Shown here: positions 35,318 to 44,954 of the stretch, piece by piece
Position numbering within the stretch: position 1 is the first letter of the stretch
Layout of the letters: each line of letters opens with the position of its first letter
DNA from: Staphylococcus edaphicus
GTDB taxonomy: Bacteria > Bacillota > Bacilli > Staphylococcales > Staphylococcaceae
Direction of reading: 5' to 3'
DNA length: 55,490 bases
NCBI RefSeq assembly: GCF_002614725.1
Contig: NZ_MRZN01000018.1
Span: 1-55,490 of the forward strand
Made by a program: the position numbers and the translations under genes
Notes under the pieces: generated by a model
Database searches by the model: none
The model's input: only the letters and a program-made list of their open reading frames with translations
What the model was told of the DNA's origin: nothing

Positions 35318-35510
35318 CTTATACCGCCTTTCTAACAGCTCATTTTTAATCATATAATAAGGAACGGAACAGCCATCTACTTTATATAGATTTCGTCTTC
35401 TCTGTCCAACAACATTCAGCACTCGATTATAAACATTTTTATTCCTTGTACTTTCCACATATACCATCTAAATATATCCATATCTTCATTTTATTTCAAT
35501 GCTTGATTAT

Positions 35511-36026
35511 TTATTTTAGATACCATGCAAGTGCGTCTTTTTCCAATTGTTTTACAAAAGCGTCCTTGCCATCACAATATCCTTCATTATCATAGGTAAA
35601 CTGTCGTGCTAACTGTATCTTTAACGCACTATAATTTCTTGCCACAGTTCCATGCGTTCTCAAATAATCTCTGACAGCCAAATGACGATTTATATCATAA
35701 CGATTTGTTTCTTGAAATACATGAACATGATGCGTTCTTGGACTTTCACCCTTTTTAAAAAAGCGTCTACCTTCTATACCATTTTCACCTAATGCTTTAT
35801 AACCTATATCTGCCATAGCTTCATTAAATGTATCTATATTATTTATATCATGTACGACTGGCAATATATCAATAATGGGTTTTGCATTTAAACCTGTGAC
35901 CGCCGTACTCCCAATATGGTGTATTGCTACGACTTCTTTACCAAGAATTGCATTAATCTTCTGCCTTTCACTTTCAAAAAGTATTGGCCATTGTTTTTGA
36001 TAGGGTTGAATTTCGATTTTCCGCAT
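35511..36026 (-). CDS. GrpB family protein (UPF0157)
   Basis: This 171-residue protein has the GrpB nucleotidyltransferase-like core: EIQPYQKQWPILFESER, IHHIGSTAVTGLNAKPIIDILPVV (with GSTAVxGLxAKPxxDI) and the C-terminal AVRDYLRTHG and YCDGKDAFVKQLE. The fold suggests nucleotide or nucleotidyl transfer, but the activity is unknown. I take the ATG after AAGG (36026) over a TTG three codons upstream. Confidence 0.9.
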   Translation of the reverse strand: MRKIEIQPYQKQWPILFESERQKINAILGKEVVAIHHIGSTAVTGLNAKPIIDILPVVHDINNIDTFNEAMADIGYKALGENGIEGRRFFKKGESPRTHHVHVFQETNRYDINRHLAVRDYLRTHGTVARNYSALKIQLARQFTYDNEGYCDGKDAFVKQLEKDALAWYLK

Positions 36027-36226
36027 GTCACACAACCTTCCCTGTTTTAACTAGTATACATGAACAACTCGCATCCTATTATTAAAGAGCTTCCGACTGA
36101 TAAATTTTTATTTTTTCAAAAAGTAATTTCAAAAAATATTAGTTTTTTAACCTGAATGGTTTGCTTTGCTAACTTAAAAAGCATAAAATTTATCGTTGGG
36201 ATGTTATAAAAAGAGAGGTAATCATC

Positions 36227-37666
36227 ATGTCGGAAAACGAAATATCAAATAAGAAAAGAAACACCATTATTTTAGTTATGCTCAGTAGTGCTTTTGTAGC
36301 AATGCTTAACCAAACGTTGCTCAACACAGCACTACCCGCCATTATTTCAGGGTTAGAAATCACTGAAACAACTGCTCAATGGCTGATTACAGGATTCATG
36401 CTTGTGAACGGCATCATGATTCCTATGACAGCATTCCTTATGGATCGATTCCATACAAGATCACTATATATATTTTCTATGAGTGCATTCTTAATCGGTT
36501 CCATCATTGCTGCTTTTTCACCGTCATTCGGCTTACTGATGTTTGCACGTGTCATTCAAGCTATCGGTGCCGGTATCTTATTACCATTAATGCAATTCAC
36601 TGTCTTCACCCTCTTTCCTTCTGAAAAACGAGGATTTGCAATGGGGCTTACAGGAATTGTTGCGCAATCAGCACCAGCTATTGGCCCTACGTTAACTGGG
36701 TTCCTCATAGATACATTTAGTTGGAGAGCACCATTTATCGTTGTTGCCATAATCGCTATCGTTGCCTTTATTATTGGTATTATATTTGTTGAAAGTAACA
36801 ATGAAACAAAACATACTGAATTAGATAAAACGTCTGTCATCTACTCGACATTTGGTTTTGGATTGATGCTCTATGGATTTAGTAGCGCAGGAAACTTAGG
36901 TTTCACCTCACCTATTGTAATCATTTCATTGATTCTCGGACTATTTATCGTAGGTATCTTTGTAGTAAGACAAATTAAACTCGACAATCCATTACTAAAT
37001 ATGCGCGTATTTGCAAATAGAACATTTTCACTATCTGCATTTGCATCAATGGTACTATTTATTGGTATTGTAGGCCCAGCCTTATTGATACCAATGTATA
37101 TCCAAACTGGCCTTGGTTTGTCTGCTATCTTGTCTGGACTAGTTATTTTACCTGGTGCCGTCGTCAATGCCTTTATGTCAGTATATACCGGTAAAATATA
37201 TGATAAATACGGTCTTAAAATACTAGCAGTACCCGGATTCATCTTATTAATTCTGATGACCATCTTACACTGCTTCTTAACGACAGACACACCTTATTGG
37301 TATGTTGTCATCATCTACGCTATTAGAATGTTTGCCGTAGCACTCATCATTATGCCGTTAAACACAATAGGCATTAATGCGCTAGAATCCAAAAACATTT
37401 CTCACGGTACTGCAATCATTAATTCTTTAAGAATCATAGCAGGCGCGATTGGTACAGCCATTATGATCACAATATTAACGATTGTTAGAACAAACTACAC
37501 CGAACATGCCAGTAACGCACTAACAAAAGCAGAAACACTGCAACACGCTACAGTGCTTGGTATTAATGCTGCATTTGCATTTACAACTATTTTAATGATT
37601 ATTGGTTTCATCTTAACCTTACTCATTCGTACTAAAAAAGAAACAAGCAACAGCCGTGAAATGTAA
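36227..37666 (+). CDS. MFS multidrug exporter (DHA2, EmrB/QacA type)
   Basis: This 479-residue protein has about 14 membrane segments. LNQTLLNTALPAI is the TM1 motif D1 region (here LLNTALP), MTAFLMDRFHTRSLY is motif A, GAGILLPLMQ motif B and GPTLTGFLIDTFSWRAPF motif C, the antiporter signature. Members of this family export cationic drugs or metabolites in exchange for protons. GAGAGGTAATCATC precedes the ATG. It is monocistronic, ending in a strong terminator shared with the next, opposite gene. Confidence 0.9.
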   Translation: MSENEISNKKRNTIILVMLSSAFVAMLNQTLLNTALPAIISGLEITETTAQWLITGFMLVNGIMIPMTAFLMDRFHTRSLYIFSMSAFLIGSIIAAFSPSFGLLMFARVIQAIGAGILLPLMQFTVFTLFPSEKRGFAMGLTGIVAQSAPAIGPTLTGFLIDTFSWRAPFIVVAIIAIVAFIIGIIFVESNNETKHTELDKTSVIYSTFGFGLMLYGFSSAGNLGFTSPIVIISLILGLFIVGIFVVRQIKLDNPLLNMRVFANRTFSLSAFASMVLFIGIVGPALLIPMYIQTGLGLSAILSGLVILPGAVVNAFMSVYTGKIYDKYGLKILAVPGFILLILMTILHCFLTTDTPYWYVVIIYAIRMFAVALIIMPLNTIGINALESKNISHGTAIINSLRIIAGAIGTAIMITILTIVRTNYTEHASNALTKAETLQHATVLGINAAFAFTTILMIIGFILTLLIRTKKETSNSREM

Positions 37667-37669
37667 CCT

Positions 37670-37710
37670 AAAAAATGCCCCTCACACTTTAATGGTGTGG
37701 GGGGCATTTT
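37670..37710. terminator. Bidirectional terminator
   Basis: A stem AAAAATGCCCCTCACAC / GTGTGGGGGGCATTTT ends the DHA2 exporter gene and the oppositely oriented LysR gene. Confidence 0.85.
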
Positions 37711-37729
37711 CTGTTGTACTAATACTCAT

Positions 37730-38620
37730 TTACTGACATACATCTATCGCTTTATCTAAAAATAATTGCGCAGCTTTTGAAAATGTGTGGTCTTTGCGCC
37801 ATACCAAATTATGTTTTGAAATCAACCTTGGTTCTAGCGGAATAAAAGTAAGTTCACTCTCTTTAGATGTATCAATAATACTATCCAATGTAATCGCATA
37901 ACCTAGGCCTGCCTTCACCATCCAACCAGCATTATAAGCTAAATTAAAAGTACCAACTATATTCAAATGATTAAACAAGTCACCAAACCATTCTGTAAAA
38001 TCATTTTTATCAATTGCTGTATCCAATACTTGTCTTGAACAAATGAGTGGTTTATCAACCAGGTCTTCCTTGATGACATCGCTTTTTTGTGCCAAAACAT
38101 CATCCTTTTTAGCGATTATCCCCCAATGATCTGAAGTTGATAAATACAATGACTTATATTTATTTAAATTTACCGGTTGAATAAGTATTCCAAAATCAAG
38201 TAACCCCTTATCAAGTCTACTTGCGATATCATCTGCATTACCACTATAAATATGGAAATGAATGTTTGGATAATCATCTTGAATATCATTAAAAATATTT
38301 GCGATGACCTCCATACCTTTTGTTTCGCCACAACCAATATACACATTTCCTTCAATATTTTTATCAATCACTTTGAATTCATCTTGTATTTTATTAGACA
38401 TTTCTATCAATGCTTCCGCTCTATTTTTTAGCAATACGCCTTCATCAGTTAGTTGAATATTGTGATTCCGCCTATTAAACAGTTTCACATTTAGTTCTTT
38501 CTCTAAATCTTTTATTTGTCTCGATAACGTAGGCTGCGTGATGTGTAACGCATTGGCAGCACGTGTAATACTTTCTTCTCTCGCTATTCTCACAAAATAC
38601 TGAAGTGTTTTTAGTTCCAT
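37730..38620 (-). CDS. LysR family transcriptional regulator
   Basis: This 296-residue regulator has the helix-turn-helix ESITRAANALHITQPTLSRQIKDLEKELNV and a C-terminal effector domain (NVYIGCGETKGM... WGIIAKKDD). GGGGATGATAAG precedes the chosen ATG. It is divergent from the MFS gene at 38736, with 115 bp between, so it very likely controls that exporter. The effector is unknown. Confidence 0.9.
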   Translation of the reverse strand: MELKTLQYFVRIAREESITRAANALHITQPTLSRQIKDLEKELNVKLFNRRNHNIQLTDEGVLLKNRAEALIEMSNKIQDEFKVIDKNIEGNVYIGCGETKGMEVIANIFNDIQDDYPNIHFHIYSGNADDIASRLDKGLLDFGILIQPVNLNKYKSLYLSTSDHWGIIAKKDDVLAQKSDVIKEDLVDKPLICSRQVLDTAIDKNDFTEWFGDLFNHLNIVGTFNLAYNAGWMVKAGLGYAITLDSIIDTSKESELTFIPLEPRLISKHNLVWRKDHTFSKAAQLFLDKAIDVCQ

Positions 38621-38735
38621 CTTATCATCCCCATAGTTATTCAGAATAAGCATAACTCTTAATTAAAAATAAGTATTTGTCATATCTTATTTTACCTTCT
38701 AAACTAAAATTATTAAAGTTTTGGAGGAACAGGCG

Positions 38736-39899
38736 ATGAAAAATAATAAATTAGTCATATTTATCTTAACTATTGGCGTCTTCGGTATATTAAATACCGA
38801 AATGGGATTTATTGGACTCATACCTCAGATTGCTGAACATTTTAATGTAAGTACATCTACTGCTGGTTGGTTAGTCTCTATTTTTGCTATCGGTATTGCT
38901 GTTTCAGGTCCCATTATGCCTTTACTACTTTCTAAAATAGAACGTAAAAAGGTCATGATTGCTGTACTCGCTATCTTTATCATCAGCAATATCGTAACAG
39001 TGTTTACAACACATTTTAGCATTCTTTTAATTGCAAGAATCATACCAGCCATATTTCATCCAGTATATATCGCCCTAGCTTTTTCTGTAGCTTCTGATTC
39101 TGTCAATTATAAAGAAGCGCCAAAGGCTGTAGCAAAAGTATTTATTGGTGTATCTGCTGGAATGGTTGTTGGCGTACCTATTGTTAATTTCTTAGCAAGT
39201 CAATTCAATTTGTATGTTGCCTTATCCTTCTTTGCGGTTGTTAATTTAATTGTATTGATACTTACGATTATCTTTATACCTAAAATGCCGGCTAAAGCGA
39301 CTGTTACTTATGTAACACAATTGCGTGTGCTTAAACGCCCTTTAACTTGGTTATCTATTATAGTATCAGTATTGTTTAATACAGCCGTTTTTGGAGTTTA
39401 TAGTTATTTAACCGATTTCTTAAATATGGTCACTACCGCCCCAGGAATTGCAGTTTCCATCATTCTTTTTTTATATGGGGTATCCAATATTTTAGGTAAT
39501 ATAATTGCCGGAAAATTATTAACAACAATGCCACAAAAAGCGATATTTTTACTGCCATTTGCATTAATTATTGTATATGTGGCTATGTTCGAGGTAGGTT
39601 TGTACCTCATTCCAATGTTTATCATTTCAATACTTTGGGGAACATTCGCAGGCGTCTCCGCTAATATAACGCAGTATGTTATTACATCCGTTGCGCCTGA
39701 TGCCCCTGATTTATCAAATGGTATATTTCTTTCAGCTGTTAATTCTGGTACATCCATAGGTACTTTTTTCGGTGGTTTATTTATCGCAAGTTTAGGTTCA
39801 AAGTTTGTTATTTTAATTGGTGTAACGGCATGTATTATAAATATTTTATTTATATTTCTAAGAAACAGGTCTTTGCGACATTTCGAAACAACTTCATAA
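38736..39899 (+). CDS. MFS transporter, DHA1 (AraJ/YdhP-like)
   Basis: This 387-residue 12-helix exporter shows FGILNTEMGFIGLIPQIAEHFNVS and STAGWLVSIFAIGIAVSGPIMP, typical of arabinose-efflux-like DHA1 proteins. GGAGGAACAGGCG precedes the ATG. The gene is divergently arranged with a LysR regulator, suggesting inducible export of a toxic or signalling metabolite. Substrate unknown. Confidence 0.9.
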   Translation: MKNNKLVIFILTIGVFGILNTEMGFIGLIPQIAEHFNVSTSTAGWLVSIFAIGIAVSGPIMPLLLSKIERKKVMIAVLAIFIISNIVTVFTTHFSILLIARIIPAIFHPVYIALAFSVASDSVNYKEAPKAVAKVFIGVSAGMVVGVPIVNFLASQFNLYVALSFFAVVNLIVLILTIIFIPKMPAKATVTYVTQLRVLKRPLTWLSIIVSVLFNTAVFGVYSYLTDFLNMVTTAPGIAVSIILFLYGVSNILGNIIAGKLLTTMPQKAIFLLPFALIIVYVAMFEVGLYLIPMFIISILWGTFAGVSANITQYVITSVAPDAPDLSNGIFLSAVNSGTSIGTFFGGLFIASLGSKFVILIGVTACIINILFIFLRNRSLRHFETTS

Positions 39900-39906
39900 A
39901 AATAAA

Positions 39907-39943
39907 AATCCCCTCATACCATTTATACCGCATGAGGGGATTT
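39907..39943 (+). terminator. Terminator of the DHA1 gene
   Basis: A stem AATCCCCTCAT / ATGAGGGGATT is followed by TTAT. A second, separate hairpin for the opposite strand follows at 39971. Confidence 0.75.
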
Positions 39944-39970
39944 ATGAGATTATCCAAATATTTTAGACAT

Positions 39971-39998
39971 AAAAAAAAGACGAGTTATACTCGTCTTT
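39971..39998 (-). terminator. Terminator of the cold-shock gene
   Basis: A stem AAAGACGAGT / ACTCGTCTTT with eight T residues following on the minus strand, 10 nt beyond the stop of the cold-shock gene. Confidence 0.88.
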
Positions 39999-40007
39999 CA
40001 GCCGTTA

Positions 40008-40208
40008 TTATAGTTTAACAACGTTAGCTGCTTGAGGACCGCGGTCGCCTTCAACGATTTCGAATTCAACAGCTTGTCCTTCTTCTAATGATTTGTAGCC
40101 TTCTTGAGCGATTGCTGAGAAGTGTACGAATACGTCGTTTCCACCTTCAACTTCGATAAAACCAAAACCTTTTTCTGCATTAAACCATTTAACTGTACCG
40201 TTATTCAT
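40008..40208 (-). CDS. cspA: Cold-shock protein (CspA family)
   Basis: This 66-residue single-stranded nucleic-acid-binding OB-fold protein acts as an RNA chaperone. RNP1 (KGFGFIEV) and RNP2 (VFVHFSAI) are intact, and the ending [10 protein letters not shown] is typical. GGAGGAATTTAATT precedes the ATG; a 10-codon extension is not supported. A long 5' leader of about 117 nt separates it from its promoter, the usual arrangement for cold-inducible control. Staphylococci have several csp genes; the symbol follows the family. Confidence 0.94.
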   Translation of the reverse strand: MNNGTVKWFNAEKGFGFIEVEGGNDVFVHFSAIAQEGYKSLEEGQAVEFEIVEGDRGPQAANVVKL

Positions 40209-40331
40209 AATTAAATTCCTCCATATGTGCTTTTGCACGAATATTTGTAATCTGTCTTAAAAAATCAAAAGGAGTAAATTCAAAAGAATAACTCTACAAA
40301 TCAATTTCACGAACTAAATTACTTAATACCT

Positions 40332-40360
40332 ATTATAACGAGTATTTCTACGTTTGTACA
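40332..40360 (-). promoter_or_regulatory. csp promoter and long 5' leader
   Basis: On the minus strand, TGTACA (40355-40360) and a perfect TATAAT (40332-40337) are separated by 17 bp, giving a start near 40325. The resulting leader (40209-40325) is about 117 nt and A/T-rich, as in cold-shock mRNAs that refold with temperature. Confidence 0.55.
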
Positions 40361-40512
40361 CCCCTATTTGGAAATTAGTTTTATTTCTTAAACATTCTTA
40401 TCATTATATTGTCTTGACCGACTTATTTTTCTATCATACATACATTGGCACTTCAGGCTAATTCACGCTTTATATGATTAGCTGATATACTATTCCTTCT
40501 AGCAAAACACAT

Positions 40513-40564
40513 AAAAAATAAGGAGGCGTATCTAAATCTATCCAGACACACCCCCTTATTTTTG
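40513..40564. terminator. Terminator of the VOC gene
   Basis: An imperfect stem AAAAATAAGGaGGcGT / ACaCCcCCTTATTTTT with an AT-rich loop and A/T runs on both sides lies 18 nt from the VOC stop (minus strand). Confidence 0.7.
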
Positions 40565-40581
40565 GGCGAAACCCTTAAACA

Positions 40582-41025
40582 CTACTTTTCAATTTTTGTA
40601 TAGTCTTGACCGTGTAACATCCAGCGCACATTATATTTGTCCGTAAATGCGCCCATTTTGCCACCCCAGAACTGTTCTTCTAGAGGCATTTCAACATCTA
40701 CCGCTTCTTTAACACGTTCATATAACGCTTCTACTTCTTTAGCATCATCTTCATTATTAACATCATAGTCAATCAATAAAGAAATACCGTTATTGATTTT
40801 TTCTGCTCTACCAAATGAATCAGAAGCAAGAATCGTTGTGCACGCAATATCAAATTGTGAATGCATTGTTGCATCGTCTGCATCTTCGGGACTCATATTA
40901 AATTGTACAGCTTGATCTTTACCAACTGGCAAGCGTGTAATATTTGTTGCACCAAACACTTCTTCATAATATGCTAATGCTTCTTTAGTATTTTCAAAGT
41001 TTAAGTAAGGAAATATTGCTGTCAT
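40582..41025 (-). CDS. VOC family (PhnB/YjdN-like) protein
   Basis: This 147-residue protein of the vicinal-oxygen-chelate superfamily begins MTAIFPYLNFENTKEALAYY and ends VRWMLHGQDYTKIEK, which is diagnostic for the PhnB/YjdN subfamily. The usual WGG-MGAFTDKYNVRWM stretch is intact. GAGGTGTTACA precedes the ATG. Members are metal-binding dimers of unclear function. Confidence 0.88.
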   Translation of the reverse strand: MTAIFPYLNFENTKEALAYYEEVFGATNITRLPVGKDQAVQFNMSPEDADDATMHSQFDIACTTILASDSFGRAEKINNGISLLIDYDVNNEDDAKEVEALYERVKEAVDVEMPLEEQFWGGKMGAFTDKYNVRWMLHGQDYTKIEK

Positions 41026-41139
41026 TGTAACACCTCATCGTTTGTTTTGTACTACAATAAATATTATTACACAAGTCTCAAAATAGTGATAGTTTTAAGA
41101 CAGTATTGCACAATATATTTTCTCGGATCCTTTGTTGAA

Positions 41140-41298
41140 TTAAACCTTTTTTCTCAGAAAGTTCATTGCTTTGCTTACATATTTAGAATAATCTTTGCCC
41201 TTTTTTGCTTGAATTTTGTCAGATACTTTATATAAACCGTTTTCTAACTTGCCATTTTCAACATATTTACTTAATGTTTTCTTTAGTTTTTGTTTCAT
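41140..41298 (-). CDS. Small basic protein of unknown function
   Basis: This 52-residue protein (MKQKLKKTLSKYVENGKLEN...) is rich in lysine, with a regular helical pattern and no membrane segment. AGGAGAGTGAGAATC precedes the ATG; the longer frame starting 14 codons upstream is not supported. I do not recognise its family. Confidence 0.7.
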   Translation of the reverse strand: MKQKLKKTLSKYVENGKLENGLYKVSDKIQAKKGKDYSKYVSKAMNFLRKKV

Positions 41299-41361
41299 GA
41301 TTCTCACTCTCCTAATTAAAACTATAATTTTAAATATCAATTTGAATCATGATTATACTAC

Positions 41362-41562
41362 CTAACTAACCATTAAGGCTATAATTATGAACACAATAGA
41401 TATCACCATTGATACAATTAAAAAAGGTGCCAAACGATCAATCATTTGTTTATATGCTCGGTCTGGTGCATCCGCTTGTTTTAATTTGAATATCCTTATC
41501 GTTAAATAAAGTGCCTCAACTAGATTTATAATTAATACAATACTAAATAATACTACTGCCAT
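41362..41562 (-). CDS. Small two-helix membrane protein
   Basis: This 66-residue protein starts MAVVLFSIVLIINLVEALYL. It has one N-terminal membrane helix, a charged 20-residue middle (KLKQADAPDRAYKQMIDR) and a second helix at 46-65. GAAGGAGTGAGTGGG gives the ATG at 41562. Function unknown. Confidence 0.7.
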   Translation of the reverse strand: MAVVLFSIVLIINLVEALYLTIRIFKLKQADAPDRAYKQMIDRLAPFLIVSMVISIVFIIIALMVS

Positions 41563-41671
41563 CCCACTCACTCCTTCAGGTTAAGTTATTTTATCTTCAT
41601 TTTTCCAAAATTAAAATATGTGTTATCTTATACGCAACATAATCTATTGTAAAGGACTGGAGCATCTTAAA

Positions 41672-41881
41672 ATGAGCTTGTTTCTAAAAATATTAATCGG
41701 TATTCTTTTTGTCAGTGTTGCTTCTTGGAATAATACAATATCAACGCAAAAGAAAGTCAATAAACGTGCAGTTAAACATGACACAGAACCCATGACAAGT
41801 AAACAATTTCGCTTCATGCTTTTCCTGAACATCGTTATGACTACAGGTTTTTATATTCTTTTAATTACTACTGTTTTATAA
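41672..41881 (+). CDS. Small two-helix membrane protein
   Basis: This 69-residue protein has hydrophobic segments at 1-20 (MSLFLKILIGILFVSVASW) and about 48-69, joined by a basic polar middle (QKKVNKRAVKHDTEPM). The site TGGAGCATCTTAAA supports the ATG at 41672 over an upstream one. No recognised family. Confidence 0.65.
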   Translation: MSLFLKILIGILFVSVASWNNTISTQKKVNKRAVKHDTEPMTSKQFRFMLFLNIVMTTGFYILLITTVL

Positions 41882-41890
41882 GTTAAAAAA

Positions 41891-41989
41891 TCATTCCTCA
41901 GTTATTAAGGGGTAAAACATCTCTTCCACTACTTTTTGGTTAATACCACGCATATTACTCGCCTTAGTTCCACCCGTTAATTTACTAAT
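41891..41989 (-). pseudogene. Remnant of a truncated gene (C-terminal 32 codons)
   Basis: A minus-strand frame without start reads SKLTGGTKASNMRGINQ and then KVVEEMFYPLITEE before a stop. The composition is that of a real protein, but a stop codon closes the frame upstream. The source gene is not identified. The hairpin at 42051-42081 lies downstream of the symporter gene rather than of this fragment. Confidence 0.35.
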
Positions 41990-42050
41990 TTAGTTATACC
42001 GTCTGAAATTCACTTTAACAGTTTATGACTTTTAACTTTTCTGAAGAAAC

Positions 42051-42081
42051 AAAAACCCCTCTTATTTTAGCCATAAGAGGG
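42051..42081 (-). terminator. Terminator of the symporter gene
   Basis: A stem CCCTCTTAT / ATAAGAGGG with a 7-nt loop is followed by GTTTTTG on the minus strand, 21 nt after the stop. Confidence 0.8.
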
Positions 42082-42101
42082 ATATATTTTATTTAAAATA
42101 A

Positions 42102-43376
42102 TTAAATTGTTTTCAAATATTCTTCGCCTTGTTTTTTATCATAAACACCTTCTGTTTTAGCGATAAAGATTGTAGCTACTGAGTTACCTAACACGTTAAC
42201 ACATGTTCTAAGCATCTCTAGTATTCTATCCACACCTATAATCAATGCTAAACCTTGTGGGTTTAATCCAACCGATCCAAGTGTTGTTAATAAGACTACA
42301 ATTGAGGCACCTGGCACACCAGCCATACCTTTCGACGTTAACATTAGTGTAATCATTAATAAGATTTGTTCACCAATACTTAAATGAACGCCATATAATT
42401 GAGCCACGAATAGTGCCGCAATAGATTGGTACATGGCTGCACCATCTAAATTAAATGAATACCCAGTTGGTAGAACGAAAGAGGCAATATCTCTCGGCAC
42501 GCCAAATCGTTCCATCTTTTTCATAACCGTTGGTAATACGGCTTCTGAACTTGCAGTTGAGAATGCCAACATTAAATCGTTCTTTAATAATTTTATAATT
42601 TGTGTAATTTTCACGCCACAGATTCTTGAAACGATACCCAACACGATAAATATGAAGAATAACATAGCAATTACCACGGTTAAACACAATTTGAACAATG
42701 GGATTAACGCTGATAATCCGAAAGTTATAATCGTTGTCGTAATAAATGCAAATACTGCAATAGGCGCCAATAATAACACCTTGCCGATCATCCAGAATAC
42801 AGCTTCTAACGCACCACCTAAAAAGTCTTTAACTGGTTGTGCTTTTTGTCCGATTGCAGCTAATGCAAGTCCAAAAAATACTGAGAAGAATATAACTGGT
42901 AACAATTCTCCAGAAGCAAATGCTTCAAAGATGTTGGTTGGTATAATATTAACAATTGTATCTATCAAATGATTGCCATATGTAGATTGTTCTGCCGCTT
43001 TCGCAGTAGATTCATATTTTGAAATATCACCTTTTGGTAGTAAATCGGGATTTAATCCAACGCCCGGTTTAAATAAATTACCAAAGATCAAGCCCATAAA
43101 TATCGCGAAACTTGTCATAATAATGAAGTACAATAACGTCTTACCACCGTAGCGTCCAATTGTTTTAGTGTCTCCTACGTTTGAAATTGATAACGCTAAA
43201 GAACAGAATACGATTGGTACCACTAACATTTTAATTAAATTTATAAATACATCACCGAATGGTTGTATATAATTAATAATATCTTTATTTCCATGCAATA
43301 TACTTCCTAAAATTACCCCTAGAACCAACGCTATGATTATTTGTGTCGGCAAGTTTATTCTTTTTAAAACTTTCAC
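42102..43376 (-). CDS. gltT: Dicarboxylate/glutamate:cation symporter (DAACS family)
   Basis: This 424-residue importer of C4-dicarboxylates or glutamate shows the family signatures FSTASSEAVLPTVM (serine-rich reentrant loop HP1), YSFNLDGAAMYQSIAALFVAQ (NMDGT-like TM7 motif) and SKGMAGVPGASIVVL (HP2). The start is GTG (VKVLKRINLPTQ), with GGGG 10 nt before it. Whether it carries glutamate or dicarboxylates is not certain from sequence alone; GltT-like is the best guess. Confidence 0.9.
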   Translation of the reverse strand: MKVLKRINLPTQIIIALVLGVILGSILHGNKDIINYIQPFGDVFINLIKMLVVPIVFCSLALSISNVGDTKTIGRYGGKTLLYFIIMTSFAIFMGLIFGNLFKPGVGLNPDLLPKGDISKYESTAKAAEQSTYGNHLIDTIVNIIPTNIFEAFASGELLPVIFFSVFFGLALAAIGQKAQPVKDFLGGALEAVFWMIGKVLLLAPIAVFAFITTTIITFGLSALIPLFKLCLTVVIAMLFFIFIVLGIVSRICGVKITQIIKLLKNDLMLAFSTASSEAVLPTVMKKMERFGVPRDIASFVLPTGYSFNLDGAAMYQSIAALFVAQLYGVHLSIGEQILLMITLMLTSKGMAGVPGASIVVLLTTLGSVGLNPQGLALIIGVDRILEMLRTCVNVLGNSVATIFIAKTEGVYDKKQGEEYLKTI

Positions 43377-43832
43377 TCTTGTTCATCCCCTTTTTCAACC
43401 TAACATTGTCCAAATGCTAGTTTTCTACAAAATATATTTTATCACAAACAAAATTCCACTCATATATTAAATTTACATGATTTTAAGAATTTTTTTAGTT
43501 TTTAATTTCACTCAGCTATTAGATTGAGTATTTATGCATGATATTCAAAAGCCATTCTTCTTAAAAACCTCTGCCAAAAGTTGTATACAAATCACTACAT
43601 TAAAGTACACAAGCACTTTCGCAATTGCCCAAACATTTGTAGCTTCTACACGTTAAAGATAATCATTACCCTTCTACGTTAACTAAAAGACACATACCCG
43701 AACACCTAGGAACGACTTACAATTTGCCATTCACATGACACACCATTGTACAACATCCAATCATCTAGGGATTATTTAAATATACATTAAATTTAAAATT
43801 GAAGGAAGTTTAATCAATATAGGATGATAATT
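43377..43832. other. Intergenic, nothing identified
   Basis: This A/T-rich stretch of 456 bp lies upstream of the symporter gene. I saw no reading frame with a ribosome-binding site, no strong hairpin and no repeat. A frame of 16 codons on the minus strand (MLYNGVSCEW...) is too short to support. Confidence 0.4.
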
Positions 43833-44175
43833 ATGCTCGAAAACAAAATAATTTCAGACTGTTATATCCAGCAACTAATGAACTTGCAACAAAATCTATA
43901 AGCCTCGTATTTTTAGATATGGATATTGAACAAGATGATTTCGTCCAATTATTTTTAGCATTCATTTACTATGTGAATAATCATAAAGCAAAGAACTACA
44001 ATATAATACTTTGATTTCATTGGTAGATGACACGCTGCCACAAGATGTCTTACACATGATCAACCATAAAATCATTATTGATTTTGCTAACAATGATTTA
44101 TCCGCATTACAACCTATCGCTAAAACTATTAAATCTGCGCTTTATCGACAGACAAATCACAGGCTTGCTATTTAG
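43833..44175 (+). pseudogene. Frameshifted relative of the 49850-50203 gene
   Basis: The original product can be followed through three frames. MLENKIISD is in frame 1. LLYPATNELATKSISLVFLD and MDIEQDDFVQLFLAF follow in another frame. SLVDDTLPQDVLHM and LSALQPIAKTIKSALYRQ then lead to a stop. The stretch TKSISLVFLDMDIEQDDFVQ corresponds to TKSISLLCLDLGITLDEYEK in the intact gene at 49850, followed in both by a phenylalanine-alanine-phenylalanine block (FLAF / FMAF). The gene carries at least two frameshifts and is probably dead. Confidence 0.6.
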
Positions 44176-44270
44176 TAGTACGCACTATTATTTTAAAAGG
44201 TTTACGCAGTTTGACAGTTTTTTGGATATAAGTTACATTTTATTCCAATAAAGATTTAGGAGTATTTAAT

Positions 44271-44609
44271 ATGAAAACAATTTTATTCTTCATCTCAATC
44301 TTTGTTTTTTCAATAATTTGGCAAATCATCATCACTAAGTATTTACCAGATGCAGCCACTGGAAACAAACAGGATCACTCAGGCTATAGCGAAAAGCAGC
44401 GTTCCATTATCTTAGAAACGTTAGCAAGAACTTGTATTTGGTTAGTTTATTTTCTAATTATAACCATGCTCACAAGATATTTAGGACAGACACAGTCAAC
44501 TTTTGATTTGATGTCAGAGTATCCATCACTCATTACTTTTATTGCGTTGATCATTTTAGGATGTATGAATTATTGGTTTGTAAAGAAAAAATATAGCACT
44601 ACAGACTGA
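44271..44609 (+). CDS. Small membrane protein, three helices
   Basis: This 112-residue protein has hydrophobic segments at about 3-22, 52-70 and 87-104, separated by polar loops (DAATGNKQDHSGYSEKQR). TTAGGAGTATTTAAT precedes the ATG and a strong terminator follows. I do not recognise its family. Confidence 0.75.
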   Translation: MKTILFFISIFVFSIIWQIIITKYLPDAATGNKQDHSGYSEKQRSIILETLARTCIWLVYFLIITMLTRYLGQTQSTFDLMSEYPSLITFIALIILGCMNYWFVKKKYSTTD

Positions 44610-44628
44610 TTCCATTAGCCTGTTACTC

Positions 44629-44665
44629 AAAAAGCGACTTTTCATTTTTGAAAAGTCGCTTTTTG
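44629..44665. terminator. Terminator after the 112-residue gene
   Basis: A stem AAAAAGCGACTTTTC / GAAAAGTCGCTTTTT with a 7-nt loop and a T run. 44670-44954 beyond it shows no supported gene. Confidence 0.9.
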
Positions 44666-44954
44666 AAATACATAAAAATGATTAAATACTGTTGTCGCAT
44701 TCAGTAGAAATCAAAAATTGTGAAGACTTAGATTTTGCATATTTTTACGTATGCTTCTTATTCAATTTCGGTAATTATTTTCTTACTTACATTGGTACCA
44801 TATATATTGAATAAAGTGCTTGCTAAATAAACATCATACTAATACTAACTTTAGATTATTTGGTTTTCTTAATACGTGGGATTAGCTAAAAGCGCTATGC
44901 TCATACGCAGATACACACCTCAAACCGAAGTCTAAACAACTAAATAAGACATCA

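Noticed and set aside
42433..42972. 179-codon plus-strand frame opposite the symporter gene
   Set aside because: It is antisense to the highly conserved DAACS motifs and has no ribosome-binding site.
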